A stretch of 64,000 nt of DNA from Phaenicophaeus curvirostris (taxonomy: Eukaryota; Chordata; Aves; Cuculiformes; Cuculidae), in contig NC_091392.1 in the NCBI RefSeq assembly GCF_032191515.1, positions 37,329,501 through 37,393,500 of the forward strand, given 5' to 3'. Made by a program: the position numbers and the translations under genes. Within the stretch, counting starts at the first letter, position 1. Each line of letters begins with the position of its first letter. The notes below the pieces were generated by a model. The model ran no database searches and was not told the origin of the DNA. It was given only the letters and a program-made list of their open reading frames with translations. This document shows, one piece after another, positions 49,687 through 62,731 of the stretch.

Positions 49687-52600
49687 TGTATCTAATGTCA
49701 CCAGAGATGTTATCATCTATTTATCCTTAGGTATTTTCAGAATTGACTGAACAAGACCTAAAGCAACCTAATGGTTAAGTTACATCTGCTTTGAGTGAAA
49801 GTTTGGATGAGATGACTTTCAGAGATCTCTTTCATATGATTATATATAAGCATCTACATTCTATGGTTCTCTGAAAATTCTAGATATGTAACCTCAAATG
49901 AGCTAATTTCTTAAAAAAATTAAGACTGTACATTTATCTGTAAATTAAAGTTTGTGAAGGTGTGGATGTGCATGTCTGACACTGTGCAAATCTGGGCACT
50001 GCTCTTCTGTGTTGTCTCTTGACATGATCATGAAACAGCAAAATTAAGTGTGATGAGACAGAGAAAGAAGTGAGATGTGAAATGATACTGAAATTGTTGA
50101 TATATGTCAGAAATCACCTGGAGTATTGATGCCTGTGCTGGTTTTCAAGATGGACTTTAATTACTACTAAAGATATTTAAATTCATGTAGAAATTAATGT
50201 TGAACCGAACACTGTCATGTTCCTGAATGAAAAATGGCACTATGAACAACTGGGAAGATCTTAAATAGCTTAAGTATGTTACATTTTGTTGTTTTGTGAT
50301 TTGCTGTTTAGTGGTAAACAGAAGACACACTTGCAGGGAATGGTTTTGCTTTCAGTACTCCCTGGCAAACTATGGGAAAACGGGAAAAAAAGATGTATTT
50401 GAATTGTATAGTGAATGGATGGCAAAAATGCATAGTAAATAGTTTTATAGATGAAAGAAGTTCAGCTTTGTATTAAAAACTTCACATTTGAACTTCAGCT
50501 GCTTCATAGCAGAAATATTAAAGCGGTATGCTGAAACTTGAAAACTTATGTAGAAGTCTGACCAAATTGGGTTAACTGTTCAGTACTAAATTTTTTTGGA
50601 AAAAAAAGCCATTGTAGATACTTTGTTGTTTCTGTTACAGTAGCAGGAGGAAAGGGTTTATGGACAAAAAGGCTTGTATTTGAGGTAAGTGGAGTTAAGA
50701 GGTCAGTTAGGTGGTGATACCTGGGCACTGTGATTACTATATGGATTTAGGATACAGATTAGCCATTAAGTCGTGCTGTGTTATGTTTGCGGTTCTATAA
50801 GTGCTGCTTAAAGGCACTTGATATTTTGGGACTTTCTAGCCTATCAACCTTTTTTTCTGGTTTGGGTTTTTTGTGTTTGTTTTTTTTGACAATGGTACAA
50901 ATGTATTTAAGAACCACTGAAAGCTAATAATGCAGACTGTGAATTTGTTTTTGTTTTCTTCAACTTCAGTTTTTAGTAGTAGAGAAGCTCATGGCTTCAT
51001 AGAGCGAGTCCCTTGAGAAGTCTGTAAAATTGATAGAATCTGATCTCTTTCTGAAGAAAAGACTTGGCTGACAACTGAGCATTTAAAAAGAACCTTTGTA
51101 CTCTGTACCTGTGAATCTTCTCTTGCTGTACAAAAGAAATTGTCTGCCTTGGGTTTAATGTCATGTCTGGCTGCTGTATTTCACTAAAAACTTTAATTGC
51201 CACTACCCATTATACTGAGACTGAAAATGAGATAAACACTGATTCAACAAATTACTTAAGCCTACTTAATCATAAGCATTAATGTTCTTAATCCTGTTTA
51301 GGCTTCTATACATACAGAACTTTATCAGGAGATACTTTTGTGTTCACAAAAATCCGAACTCAGTCTACAGCTGAGTTTCTTAAAATCTGAAACTGATTAT
51401 TATGATTGTTCCACTATTAATACTTCATAATTCAGATGAGCTCATGAATTTGAAGTCAAATAAAACAAAGCTGAAGTTAAAGATAAAAAGAAGATAAAGA
51501 TAAAGTTTGAGATATCAAAAGGAATTGTGTAACACTACCTTGTATGTTTTCATGATGAGGTATTTTGGATTTGTTTATTGATATAAAGTATCATCTGCCA
51601 ATTCCAGTCAAATACATCTTTTTACTTTAAGGACTCTCAGAAATGCAGTGCAGCTAGTAAATGAGTACTGTCGTGGTTTATATTTTTCTACCTAGAATGG
51701 TGTTAATAATTTGTATTGCTGTATTATGCAAATGCTCAGTTCACTTTGCAGAACCAATAAGCTGTCCCAATCCATAAAATCTTACAATAATAAATAGAAA
51801 TAACAGCAATACTACTAATAATATAGGGAATAGTTGTGTTAATTTGGAAAAAGAAGGAGATAGCTTTTTGAAATATAAATGTCTCTGTGTAAGCAGAACA
51901 GTCCACCAGGCATTTTGCAGAGTTTTCCAACATAAAAGATGTAAGTGTGAAGACATTGAGGTAAATTAAAAAACTGACAGTATGAAGTTGAATACATTAT
52001 TTTTGGAGGTGCTATGATTTTATAGCATCCTAATTTTTGATTCACAACATCTTATATTGTGAAAAAGAAGAGAGAAAATAAAATCTTTATACAAAGTTAA
52101 GTCCTGTTTATTTCTGCATAATTTTGAATTTAGCAAAATCAAGTCTGTAACTTGCAGATGGTGTTGAAGCCTACCTAATTGTCTAAGTACTTACAACCCA
52201 CTAATTTCTTCCCTAGACAGCCTTTACGTTTACGAGATAAAAGTTCTATATACATATAAAGATTTTTGAGTAAACTATTGTAATCTAATTGAGACAGGTG
52301 CCTAAATTCTGCCATATTCAGATATGGTTTATAGAATTACTGGTTTTGCTTTGTGATGAATAAATATTGTCAGCAGAAAGTTCATTCTGAAACCTATTGG
52401 TTTTCCAGATGTGGGACAATGCTTTGTGTGGGACAAATATTGCTTGTGCTCACTGGATCGGTGAGAAAGAGTGGACATCTCTGAAGATGTTCAATTGATA
52501 ACTCTTTTATATTGAACAGGAAGTTACTGGAAGCCAGCCAGCATGAGACATGAAGTAGAGAGATGTTTGACTACATGCCTAGCTTTTGAGCTGAACTTGT

Positions 52601-52781
52601 GTGCAAATTAAACCCCAGGGCACTCACAGAGGGTACACAGCTGACAAAGCAGAATGCCTTCCTTCACACCTTTCTGTTCACTTCAAAACAAATTGAGTGT
52701 ATCCTTTTTGTTTGTTTCTTTCTTTCTTTTGAATGTAATAATGTTCTGTTGTAAAGTGCAAGAATGATTTTTGAGCTACCT

Positions 52782-52848
52782 CTTAAGGATAGCTAGATTA
52801 ACATATTTCTCTTAAGGACAGCTATATTAACATATTTTTCCTAAGGAC
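52782..52848. repeat. Tandem duplication, about 30-bp unit
   Basis: Two copies of CTTAAGGA(T/C)AGCTA followed by (G/T)ATTAACATATTT lie head to tail (52782-52810 and 52811-52840). A third, partial CTAAGGAC begins at 52841. Confidence 0.85.
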
Positions 52849-53509
52849 AATGGTTTCCACTGAGGACTGTATGACCAAAGAAGAACTGCAGGCACTCCAC
52901 AGTTTGGATTGTAAGTGCCGAGAATCTCATTTTCAACCCAGAAGGAAAGATCCGCTGCCAAGAGTTTCCTGTTGTCTGGCTGCAGGTGATTCCACATGAT
53001 ATGCAGGCATTTTGAGTAGAGCATTTCTTTTTCTTACCAACTATGTTTCCTCATAATGAAATTATGAAAGAACCTTGAGTTTACAGATTACTTGAATGTA
53101 TGTTAGCTGAAAGCATTCGCATTGCTATTTTGAAGTCGAGTTTCTCATTTGCTGAAATATAAGAAATTAGTTGAATCAGAACCTAGAGCAACAGAATCAG
53201 CAGGCAAAGAGTGTTGTGTAATTTTTACCATCTTGTTTGAAAAAATCACATAGTAATTTGCTCACATACAAAGAAATGTCCCACAGCATTAATAGAAAAT
53301 ATCTGTAATAGAAGTGTTGCATACAGCCAGTGTGACTACAAATCTGGGGCAAGATTCCTCAGTTTTGGGCAAATAGACATATGATTCTGTGTTAATGAAC
53401 CTGTAGAAAGTTCTAAGCTCAAATTTCACTGAAAATGTGACATTGGTTCCCTTCTAATCCTTATTCAATTCATTTTATATCGTCTCCACATTCTCAGTTT
53501 CCATTATGC

Positions 53510-53531
53510 AATAACTAAGGAATAACTAAGG
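53510..53531. repeat. 11-bp tandem duplication
   Basis: AATAACTAAGG occurs twice in immediate succession. It is a small indel-type duplication. Confidence 0.9.
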
Positions 53532-53839
53532 AATATGTGTAATAGTAACTACATTATCATACCATAGAAATCATTATGGTAACAATTAAAGCAGTAGAGC
53601 TTTGACACAGAACAGTGGGATTCTTTATTTAAAGAACCATAAGGAAGTAGTGTGCTTGTTAGCTGAATGTTTCTCCTTCAGTAGTAAGTAGTGAATTAGG
53701 TAACTACACTGATATATCGTCCTTATATTTCAGTCTTAGCTAATTGAGTTTAACAGAACTTGATTTTAGTAATTTGTAATGAAATAGAATTAATGTTGCT
53801 TTAAAAATTTTTTAAATTTATATAGGACATTGGTCATAT

Positions 53840-54333
53840 GGGGGGACGGTTTGTGTTCAGTGGTGAGAAGCTCAAGATCAGCCAGCAATACCAGCTTGAA
53901 GCCCAGGAGGCCAACCATATCCTGGGCTGCATCAAAAGAAACGTGGCCAGCAGGTTGAGGGAGGCGATTTTTTCCCTCTATTCCTCTCTTGTGAGACCTC
54001 ATCTGGAGCATTGTGTCCAGTTCTGGAATCCTCAACATAAGAAGGATATGGAGCTGTTGGAACGGGTCCAGAGGAGGGACACAAAGATGATCAGAGGGCT
54101 GGAGCACCTTACATACAAGGACAGGCAGAGAAAGTTGGGGTTGTTCAGCCTGGAGAAGAGAAGGCTCCAAGGTGATCTTATAGTGACCTTCCAGTACCTG
54201 AAGGGGCTACAGGAAAGCTGGGGAGGGATTTTTATAAAGGCTTGTAGTGATAGGACAAGGGGAATGGCTGTAAATTGGAAAGGGGAAGATTTTGACTAGA
54301 CATAAGGAGGAAATTCTTCAGAGAGATGTGGAC
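53840..54333 (+). mobile_element. CR1 LINE fragment without its 3' end, sense
   Basis: The plus strand encodes the C-terminal part of CR1 ORF2: EANHILGCIKRNVASRLREA, SLYSSLVRPHLEHCVQFWNP, ELLERVQRRDTKMIRGLEHL and LGLFSLEKRRLQGDL, open for about 150 codons. It stops near gaaattcttcagagagatgt, well before the 3' UTR and the ATTCTATG units that other copies keep. Losing the 3' end is unusual for LINEs, which are normally cut at the 5' side, so a later deletion is likely. Confidence 0.9.
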
Positions 54334-57300
54334 AATATTGTATTAACATTTGTCTACTAGTATTGTACATATTTCTCCTGTTGTAATGGAATTAGTGATT
54401 TTACAGTTTTTAAATACTGATTCTAACTTACAGCATGAATTTACTTTCCCTCTGATTGCTTCTAACTATTAGGTTCAGTTTTCACACTGCTGAAATACTG
54501 TGCTTACTGTAGAAAAGGGTTATATGGTCCTTTTTAATTAGAAGGTACTCACTTTTACAAATTTTGCATGCATTCTGGGACCTTTAAAGAACAATTTCCT
54601 AATGCTCTTTCATTGATTCTGTATCTCATTTTCTCTTCAGCTCTGTACCAGATAAAGGAATGATTCACAACAAAGTTGTTCATTTTTGATAATATGACTT
54701 TCAATAACTTTAATATTTGGAAAAACATTTTCTTGTTCATCCTGTTTTATTGTAGGAGCATGTGTAGGAGGGATTTCTTTTATGAGGATGTTGGCCTTGA
54801 CTGTTGCAATAATAACCTTTATACCAAACATAATTAAATTTATATTTCTTCAGTATCAAACTAGAAAACTTTTAAACATGGGAGACTGCCTTTCTTGAAA
54901 AAGCAAAAGTTTATGCGTAGCTTCTATTAAATCCATGGTGTATGGCATCAAGTAGTATGTACATGACTTCAGAACAAGATGCATGGGCAGATACAGAATA
55001 TTTTCTGAAAATGCACAGATTATTTGTAACAGATTATGGATTAACACACTTTGGTGGTAAAGCTTTCTTTTAAAAGAAAATGGCTATAATAATGTCTCAT
55101 TTTAATGATGTTATCTGCCCTCCAATCAAGTCAGTTTTGCAGTTCTAGGGTTCTTTTCTGCTTTATGTTAATAGTGAAAATTACTGTTCACAACGATGAA
55201 GTGTTTTGCTTCCAGATCTGCTTACCACTATTCCTCTCTCCCTTCAGTAGCCACCTATGTATTTTTCATTTACTGGTCCAGTAATTGATAGAAATGGAGT
55301 TACAAATGTGAGAAAATTTCAGCCCAACTAGCAGAGAGTAGCGTGTCAGGTTTTTTCTGCAGTTGGTGTCTACTAAGAACTGCTTCCACTTCAGTGTTTG
55401 ATATCTAACATTTTCCATGGTTTGGGCTTTTGTAACATGAGGATTTATTTTTACTTCATGTTTTTTTGCTTCTATTGGAAACCTAAGTCTGGTAAGTTTT
55501 AGAAGAATAGGAGACAAAACTTGTTTAAGAGCTGGACCAACGCTCTATTGTTCTGTGTGTTTTGAACTTTGAAGCTGTCACCCTTGAAACTGGGGCACTC
55601 TTCTGAGCCTCTTCATTTACCTTCTGAAATATCTTCTGACATAAACTTCTCACTTTCCAATGAGTTTTTTTATCTTTTGTTAGAGACGGTGTTGTATGAA
55701 AAGAAATGTTTATAAGGGCCCTCCTTCATATATGAAGTTCTAGCTGTAAAAAGATATCTGAATATTTTGACAAAGATTAATTAGTGGCTTTATTATCAAA
55801 GTAATGCATGATAACCTATTCTTTTTTTTTCATCCTGTTTTTTTTAATTTACAAAAATTTGCCCCATGTATTGAGCTAACTCTGTATGTGTTTAAAAAAT
55901 TGACATTGGAAAATAAATAACTTGCAGAGAAGGATTGTTTCCATGGAGCTGAGGTTTCAGCTCATTTTATCTTTTTAATATAATAGCCTTTCTTTTAAAC
56001 AGGCATTTTCCTATAGCTTGATATTCAAACAAGACTTTTTTTTTTTTTTGTTAAATGCTGTTTGTGAAAACAGTGTAAAAAATGGGAAGATATTTAACCT
56101 GGAAATTACTTTCTAGTTTGTAATTGCATTTTGTTCTGCTAAACTAAGAATCGTTTATCGAACCAGTTATTGTGCTCTCCTACATCACCACACACAGCCA
56201 TTAGCATTTGCATAAACCAGATTATGTAGACTTGCAGTATATTCTTTGTCACACATAAATAACAGTGAGTTATTTATTAGAGGAGGCATCTGCTCTTTTT
56301 CATGGCCTGAATGTTGTATGGGAAAGCATGTAACATGACTACAACCACCTTAACTTCATTTGAAATTCTGAATATCTGCCAGACAGATTTATGAAAACTC
56401 TGCAAAAAATACAGTGATATGTTTCTGGTGCTGAGGTTGACATTGCCTTCATTATGCTCACAATTTACCCATGTTTTCAAACATGTATAGTTTAGGCTAC
56501 AACAGTGAGTTTTGAATTGTAAATCTTTGCAGGAACCTTTAGCTTTCAGGGACTGACATCTGCAGAGTTTTCAAATGGAATTTTAGATTCTAAACAAGAT
56601 GTGTGTAAACATGCGCTAGGAAAGGAGAGGATAAACATACATTTGGGGTGCTATATAAATTAATGCTAATTTTTCCTCAAGCACAAAGTTTGAAAAAGCA
56701 GATCTAACTTTTTTTTGCATGGTTTCAGAAAAATTGCACATTGTCTTTACAGTTCTAACAATATCAATATGTAGGACAAGACATCTTGCATGGTTTTTGT
56801 AGAAAGCATTTTTCTCAGCTCTGTGGAAGGCTTACTACAACTTCCGCATGAAGGCTGTTTCAAGTGCTGGAGGGAAAGAATGATTTCTGATAACTCTGTA
56901 CGTGTATTATTCCTATAACAGCAAACCCACCGTTTCAGATGCTTGCAGAAAGAATAAGTGAAAATACCTGTTTAAAATCTGTATTATAAATAGTTTGTGC
57001 AGATCAAAGTAGATCTTCCAGTGTCATTACCCTTAAATGAGATTATTGGCGATTTTCCAGATTCTGCAGCGTATCATAAAGTGAACTTTATTATCTGTTC
57101 TATTACAAATTACATATTCAAGTGTTTCTAGCAGTCATAACAATGAACATTTATCATAGTTTGACTCATAAAGATGATTCTAATTACAAGATACTATAAG
57201 AAATACTTTGGTTACATTATTAGTAGTAGATAAAAGTGTTTATACTAGCCATAAAATGATAGTAATAGTTCTGATTTCTTTCAATGGAGAGGCAGTCAAA

Positions 57301-57612
57301 ATAAATAGTTCACCATTAATTGTGGATTTGGGTTATGATGACACAGGAAATACTTTCATTTGTTTTTTCCTCAGTACATTGTTGTGACAAAATGGCACAA
57401 TACTCTTCAGGTCTGGGCATTCTCCCCACCACCTTGCCGTGTGTCAGAAAAATTTCCTAATTCTCTGCAGTTATTGGTCAGGACTTTTCTTGCTTGAATT
57501 CTTGATTCCTCTCAGCAATCTTTTCATAAATATTTCAGCGTGAAGTGTCCCAATCCAGCAATGTTATAGATCAGTCTGTTTACAAACATCAAGAAGTGTA
57601 TTTGATGCAAAC

Positions 57613-57741
57613 ACATTCAGACTAGATATAAGGAAGAAATGTTTTATGATGCAAGTAGTGAAGCACAAAAACAGGTTGCCTGGAGAGGTGGTAGATGTCC
57701 TGTCATAGGGAAAATTTAAAGGGTAAGGTTGGATAGGGCTA
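57613..57741 (+). mobile_element. Old CR1 3' scrap, sense
   Basis: The strings cattcagactagatataagg, aacaggttgcctggagaggt and taaggttggatagggct follow the CR1 ORF2 tail and early 3' UTR in order. It is strongly diverged, with several small deletions, and has no terminal repeat units. Confidence 0.75.
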
Positions 57742-60700
57742 TTATAGAGAAAAAAATGCAAATATCTGGCATTTAGAAAGATTTCTTTCATTATAGATTA
57801 CCCATTGCATTCAAGGGGTATGTCAGAATTTAATGGCAGTTCTTCATTATCTATACAAATGAAAAAGAAATTTTCTAAAAATTGCAGATATTTGCATTTT
57901 TTATTTTCTACATTTATGAGAATATTTCCTCTTTAAATTTTATTATTCAGAAGAAAGGAAACCCAGGGTACCTTATTTCCACTTTTTGTTCTTACATGTT
58001 TGTAGATAACCAATAATTATTGCCATAAAGTTTTCTTTGAAAGCCTAAGTTGTCTGAAAATATAGTTCAAGACTATTTAAACTTCCCCCTTATCATTCTT
58101 TTTCTAAATCATTTTTCTGAACTTGTATTTTCAGGTATAACTGTGCACAGGGGCAGTCTTGTTCCTCCTACTTTTCAAAATAACTATTTCTTCAAACCTT
58201 TGTGACTCTTACTAGGTTTCTTGCGTTTAATGACCAGGAAGTCATATATCAAAAGACTTAAGCAAATTCGGATCTATTAGATTTTCAAATAACAGGGTAT
58301 GGTGTGGCCTTGACTGTGAATAGCCTAGACCCTAGGAAGTTGAAAGAACTGTTCATAAATGTAGAAATTAGACATAATAAATAAGTTAATAATTGCATGG
58401 TGAGATGCAACATACCTCCATGAATTATCACTGTGATGATTGTGATGAATGAGATGTAACAGTACATCTTTAAAGAACAGTTTTTATGCTATTACTCATC
58501 TGGCAGTCATGTCTGACACTGGTGTGTTGTCCTGTGTTCCAGGGAAGTAATAAAACTTGAACTGACCTGATTTCTAAGGGAAAGGAGGTGCATGGTATCA
58601 AAAAATCTCAGTTAAATACAAAATCTATTTCCTTGTCAGAATGTCAATTCAGATTAGATGCCTACTGAGCTTCTATAATTTTTTTCTTAGGTCAAATGAA
58701 CACAAATTTGTGCTTACTTCTTGTATCTCATTCCTTTAGTATCCATTCTTCAGATTGATTCTTATAAGGAATGCAATAGTATCTAGAAGGCAGAAGCAAG
58801 AGTAACTAGAAGCTTGACAGAAACATGGCAAAAAGGCCTAACTCAACATCATCTAGTTTTTGAAGATTTGCTCATGTTATGGAATATTGTTTCACACTTG
58901 CAGTTGCCATGTAGTCATTTCAGAAACAAATTAATTCCCACTGATCGACTCCCCAATCCCTTTCCCCTTTCTGCTTTCTAGTCCTGTTAAAGTTTCAGAT
59001 TACAAATGATAGATATTATGCCATCAAAAATTTATTCAGAAGAGATTTAGCTGTCTGGAGGCCTCTGGGTAGGGGCCATGGTGTGTCCCTGGCATGTGCT
59101 CTGCAACTTCAATCTCACATTGCTATTTCTTTCTACAAGAAAGAAATCTAATTTATATTTTATCAGTATGGACAGCTGTTCTCTAGTGCTTTCCCAATGA
59201 CTCTCTCACTCTTTCTTTTTCTCTCACTTCTAATGTATATGTATTTTAATTCTTTCCACAAAAATACTTATTTTAAGGTACTAGCAGCCGCACATATTTC
59301 AAATAAGAACCAATTCTGACTTGAATTGTCTTGAAATGTCTGACATGAGTAAGCGGTCACTTATATGTGTCATCTTCAAATTTTTGGAAAAGTTTACAGA
59401 AATTCAAGATTGAATAATTTCTAATTTTAAAAAAGTAAACTAATTATTTTCATTACATGACTAAAGTTTATTCAACTATAGTGAAAGAGTATTTCTTTAG
59501 AAGGTTTTATCATACAGATGAAAAGATCTAGGATGTGTAGAATTACTGTAGGTTTACTGGTCATTGGCAGTGGGTGAGGTGAGACAATGGAACTGATTAT
59601 TGAAAAGAATGTTGAAGAGCTTTTAATCTTAAAAAAACATTGCTTGATGCTTCATGCTTGAATATGATTTTATGTCATCTGCTAGCATCTAAACTGAATT
59701 AGTTTACAGCTTAAAAATTTCTAGAATGTGCTCAGTACCTGCAAAATTGAGAGAATGCATTGCAACAATGGGAAGACTTCACTTTGCTTTTCGCCAGCAA
59801 TGAGAAGTTTATCTTTATTTGCTACATATGCAGTTTTTAATTAAGGCTTATCATCTTCACCTAATCAGTTGATAGAATTCCAGACTTTTTTGCAGTATTA
59901 ACAATTCTTTTTTTACTCTAACGTATTTAAATTCTGCTTGGCACACGATTATCATATTTGCTTTATTAGGAAGAGATTTAAGAGGAATTTACTTGTCAGT
60001 AATTTACATTCCGACCATTTTCTCAGTAACCCCATCATTCTTATTTATTCTTCTCTGACATTTATATTCTTGCAAAGTTAATTACAGAATGTGGAATAAT
60101 ATTCAGAAAATCAAATTGAATGTTAAGAACAATTAGGAAAGGAGTGGAGTACAAAAGAGGGAACATTGTTATGTCAGTATGAATTCTTGGTGAGCCCTCA
60201 GATGCCATGTGAAAATTTGAACCTTGTCACCTCTCTGAAGACTGAGAGGGTGAAGGGGTAACAGGGATGGTCAAAAGCCTGCAACAACTGGGTGAGCATT
60301 TTAGAATTTCTCATATCCCAAAGGAAAGGAAGATGTGAAATTACAAGAAGAGGATAAGTAAAGAAGAACCTTTTGTTGCCTTCTGAAGAACAAGAATTAG
60401 GGATGTTAAACTTTGTGAGACACATAAAACAATATCGGGGGCATGCAAACTGTAAAAATTAAAGGGCTGTAAATGCAACTTGAGAAGGTAAATTTAGGAG
60501 GATTGATAGTGAATGAACATGCGAAATAAAGTCAGCACGTTTTGATAATGAAGCGTGTGACCTTCGAAGTACTACTGCGTGCTTCTACTGGTCTTGTGCT
60601 GGTCTCACTGTTCTTGAGGCCAATGCTGTTGGTTTCCTTTGCAGGCAGAATATTGGGTGACATAAAGAATGATCTAATGTCTATTTTTGTTTTATAAATT

Positions 60701-62565
60701 CTAGTGGGCTTTTTCCGTAGCTGAATTCAGGAGCTGAGCGGGTTTTCTCTTTGGTGTTTGGTGACAATTCTAAGGCTGCAGTATTTCTTTCACAGATCAC
60801 CTAGGCAGATTTACTTGCAGGTACAAGAATTAAATTGAAGTCTTCTGTTTCAATCATTGCTTTGGTAAATAAGTTTTTGCCTCTGTCTTTTTACAGCAAA
60901 ATTAAATGGTCAAGGTAGAAATTCCTTTCTTCCAAAGTAGAGGGGAATTCTCCTCTTGTCCTGCAATTGCACTTCAGCCAGCCCATGTGATGCCTCCACA
61001 TTACACAGTGCAGTCTAGGGAGAGTTATTTTCTATATTTATTTTGATAAAAAGGCAAGAGTATAATAGCAACTTAAAATGCTCTTATTCATAAACTACAA
61101 GATTCTTTTAGGATCATCTTTAATTTAAACCTAGGTTTTCAACTGATGCACATTTATTCTGGTAATAAAACTCTCTACTTGATTTCAATTATACTCTTCC
61201 ATGTTCAGGCATGTTTTTTGAACACTGACCACTAATCTTGTATTGTTTGATAGTAGGTACTTATTTTTTATTACCAATGCTTGTTTATATTCTGTGTATT
61301 TTATTTTGTTAGGTTTTTTTTTTCTGTTAACTGTTTCCAGTGTTCATTTTTGAATTCTTTATTCAGTGGTTGTTCCACATTGGATTTAAAATTTGATTCT
61401 ACTGAAGTCATCAAATGGAATTTTGAAGTTGAGCTCCTGTTGCTGCCATTTCAATCCTATCCTTTGAGATGTCTTGAATTATTACCAGTTTATGAACTCA
61501 TAAAAATCAGGTCACAACACAATGAATAAGAAAAACTGCAAAAAGTTCAGTAGTATAATGATCCACTAACAGTATAAATAATTTACCAGAAAAAGGGGCT
61601 GTTGTCTACATCCATATTTACCTTAGGCAATATGAGTTCTTTTGTTGAAGAAATTGCTCTTCCGTATCCTGTTTTGGTCATTGCGTTCTTCAATAATTTT
61701 CTGAGTAGTGCTATGATAATATCTGTCACTGTGCTTTCTAGCCCTTTGCATTTTATTATATCACATTTGATTTATGTGTAGTGCTTGACTTTTCCAAGCA
61801 TCCATGTGTTCATCATAAGAAAGATTTGAAAATATGACTTTGCCCATACAGTTGCTTTCTGTTAGGATTAAAAAGAATAAATCATGCATCAAGAGACTTT
61901 GATTAAACTCTTTGGTATCTTCTTATGCATGTTCCAAAGCAGAGACAGTCTGCTTGATTGTACAGTTTAGTGTACCAGCAAAACTTTTGACTAATTCCTT
62001 TTTTCTAATGAGGTGAATTCACTATATGTATCACTGTTAAGGAACCTTCTGCCATTATTACTGTTTACTAAAACACAGAGCAGTAATTCAGTAAACCTGT
62101 AATTCTTCCATCAAAATATAGATGGCATATCTTTAGCTTTCATTTATATAATATACACATATTATAAAACTATCCCCAAAGAGAAAGTAATTGCAGTGGT
62201 TTAATATAATTGTCACTTCCATGAGGTGTAATTTAAAAAATTCAGTAAGAGACATCACCTGAATTAGAATGTAGCAAAGCAGTCATGGGAAGACCAGTTA
62301 TGTTGGAAATTTTGCTAAATACAAAGTTTGATGAATGAAAACGTTCCTGTAATTAAACAAGAACTATATTACACAAGAATTTAAAGAAATGCTATCTTCT
62401 AGCACGCAAGTAATTCTTCTAGTCTGTTACAATTTGGATTTCAGAAGAGTATAGTATTTAATTTGCTGAATTGTAAACCTTACTAGCCAGAGTTATCAAA
62501 CCTGGTTCTTTCCCTGTGTCATCTGAGAAATGTTTCTCTTACCTACTTAAATTTTTGCATTTCAG

Positions 62566-62731
62566 GAATCTTATTCAAAGAAGAGAGGTTATGCATTGGA
62601 AGCAATACCTTCTGTACCTCTGGATGCAGTTCCTTCAGAAAATGACAGCAGTCTTTGTGATTCAGTAGACATAGCAGTGACCAAAAAACCTTGTTCCCTA
62701 GAGATAGCAAGAGTTCCTTCCTCAAGACCAG
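62566..62731 (+). CDS. ANKS1B: ANKS1B exon F: linker continuing toward the SAM domains
   Basis: The 166-bp exon is phase 0 to phase 1. It encodes ESYSKKRGYALEAIPSVPLD, AVPSENDSSLCDSVDIAV, TKKPCSLEIARVPSSRP and the first base of the next codon. The ESY-x-KKR opening, the PSEN stretch and TKKPCSLEIAR are recognisable ANKS1B linker sequence, Ser/Pro-rich and probably disordered. The acceptor is aatttttgcatttcag and the donor CCAG/gtaaat lacks G at +5. The exon follows exon E in frame. Exons D, E and F together are phase 1 to 1 and could be skipped as a block. The SAM and PTB exons lie beyond the window. Confidence 0.93.

Larger units (their letters stand above)
43639..62565 (+). other. ANKS1B: Intron E-F (18.9 kb)
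   Basis: This intron holds an internally deleted mariner element (47019-47560), CR1 copies at 49424-49686 (-), 53840-54333 (+) and 57613-57741 (+), three small tandem duplications and a possible ancient relic near 44.6 kb. The stretches 50-53.8 kb and 57.8-62.5 kb show nothing beyond AT-rich sequence and chance open frames. Confidence 0.75.

Noticed and set aside
51669..51720. TGTCGTGGTTTA, reminiscent of the start of an avian ERVL-type LTR
   Set aside because: Similarity stops after about 12 bases, and no partner LTR, primer-binding site or retroviral coding sequence is visible.
53790..54170. 126-codon minus-strand frame
   Set aside because: It is the antisense shadow of the sense CR1 ORF2 fragment at 53840-54333.
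53840..57741. Reading the CR1 pieces at 53840 and 57613 as one element split by an insertion
   Set aside because: The second piece starts at a point of the CR1 consensus already reached by the end of the first, and the two differ greatly in divergence, so they are separate insertions.
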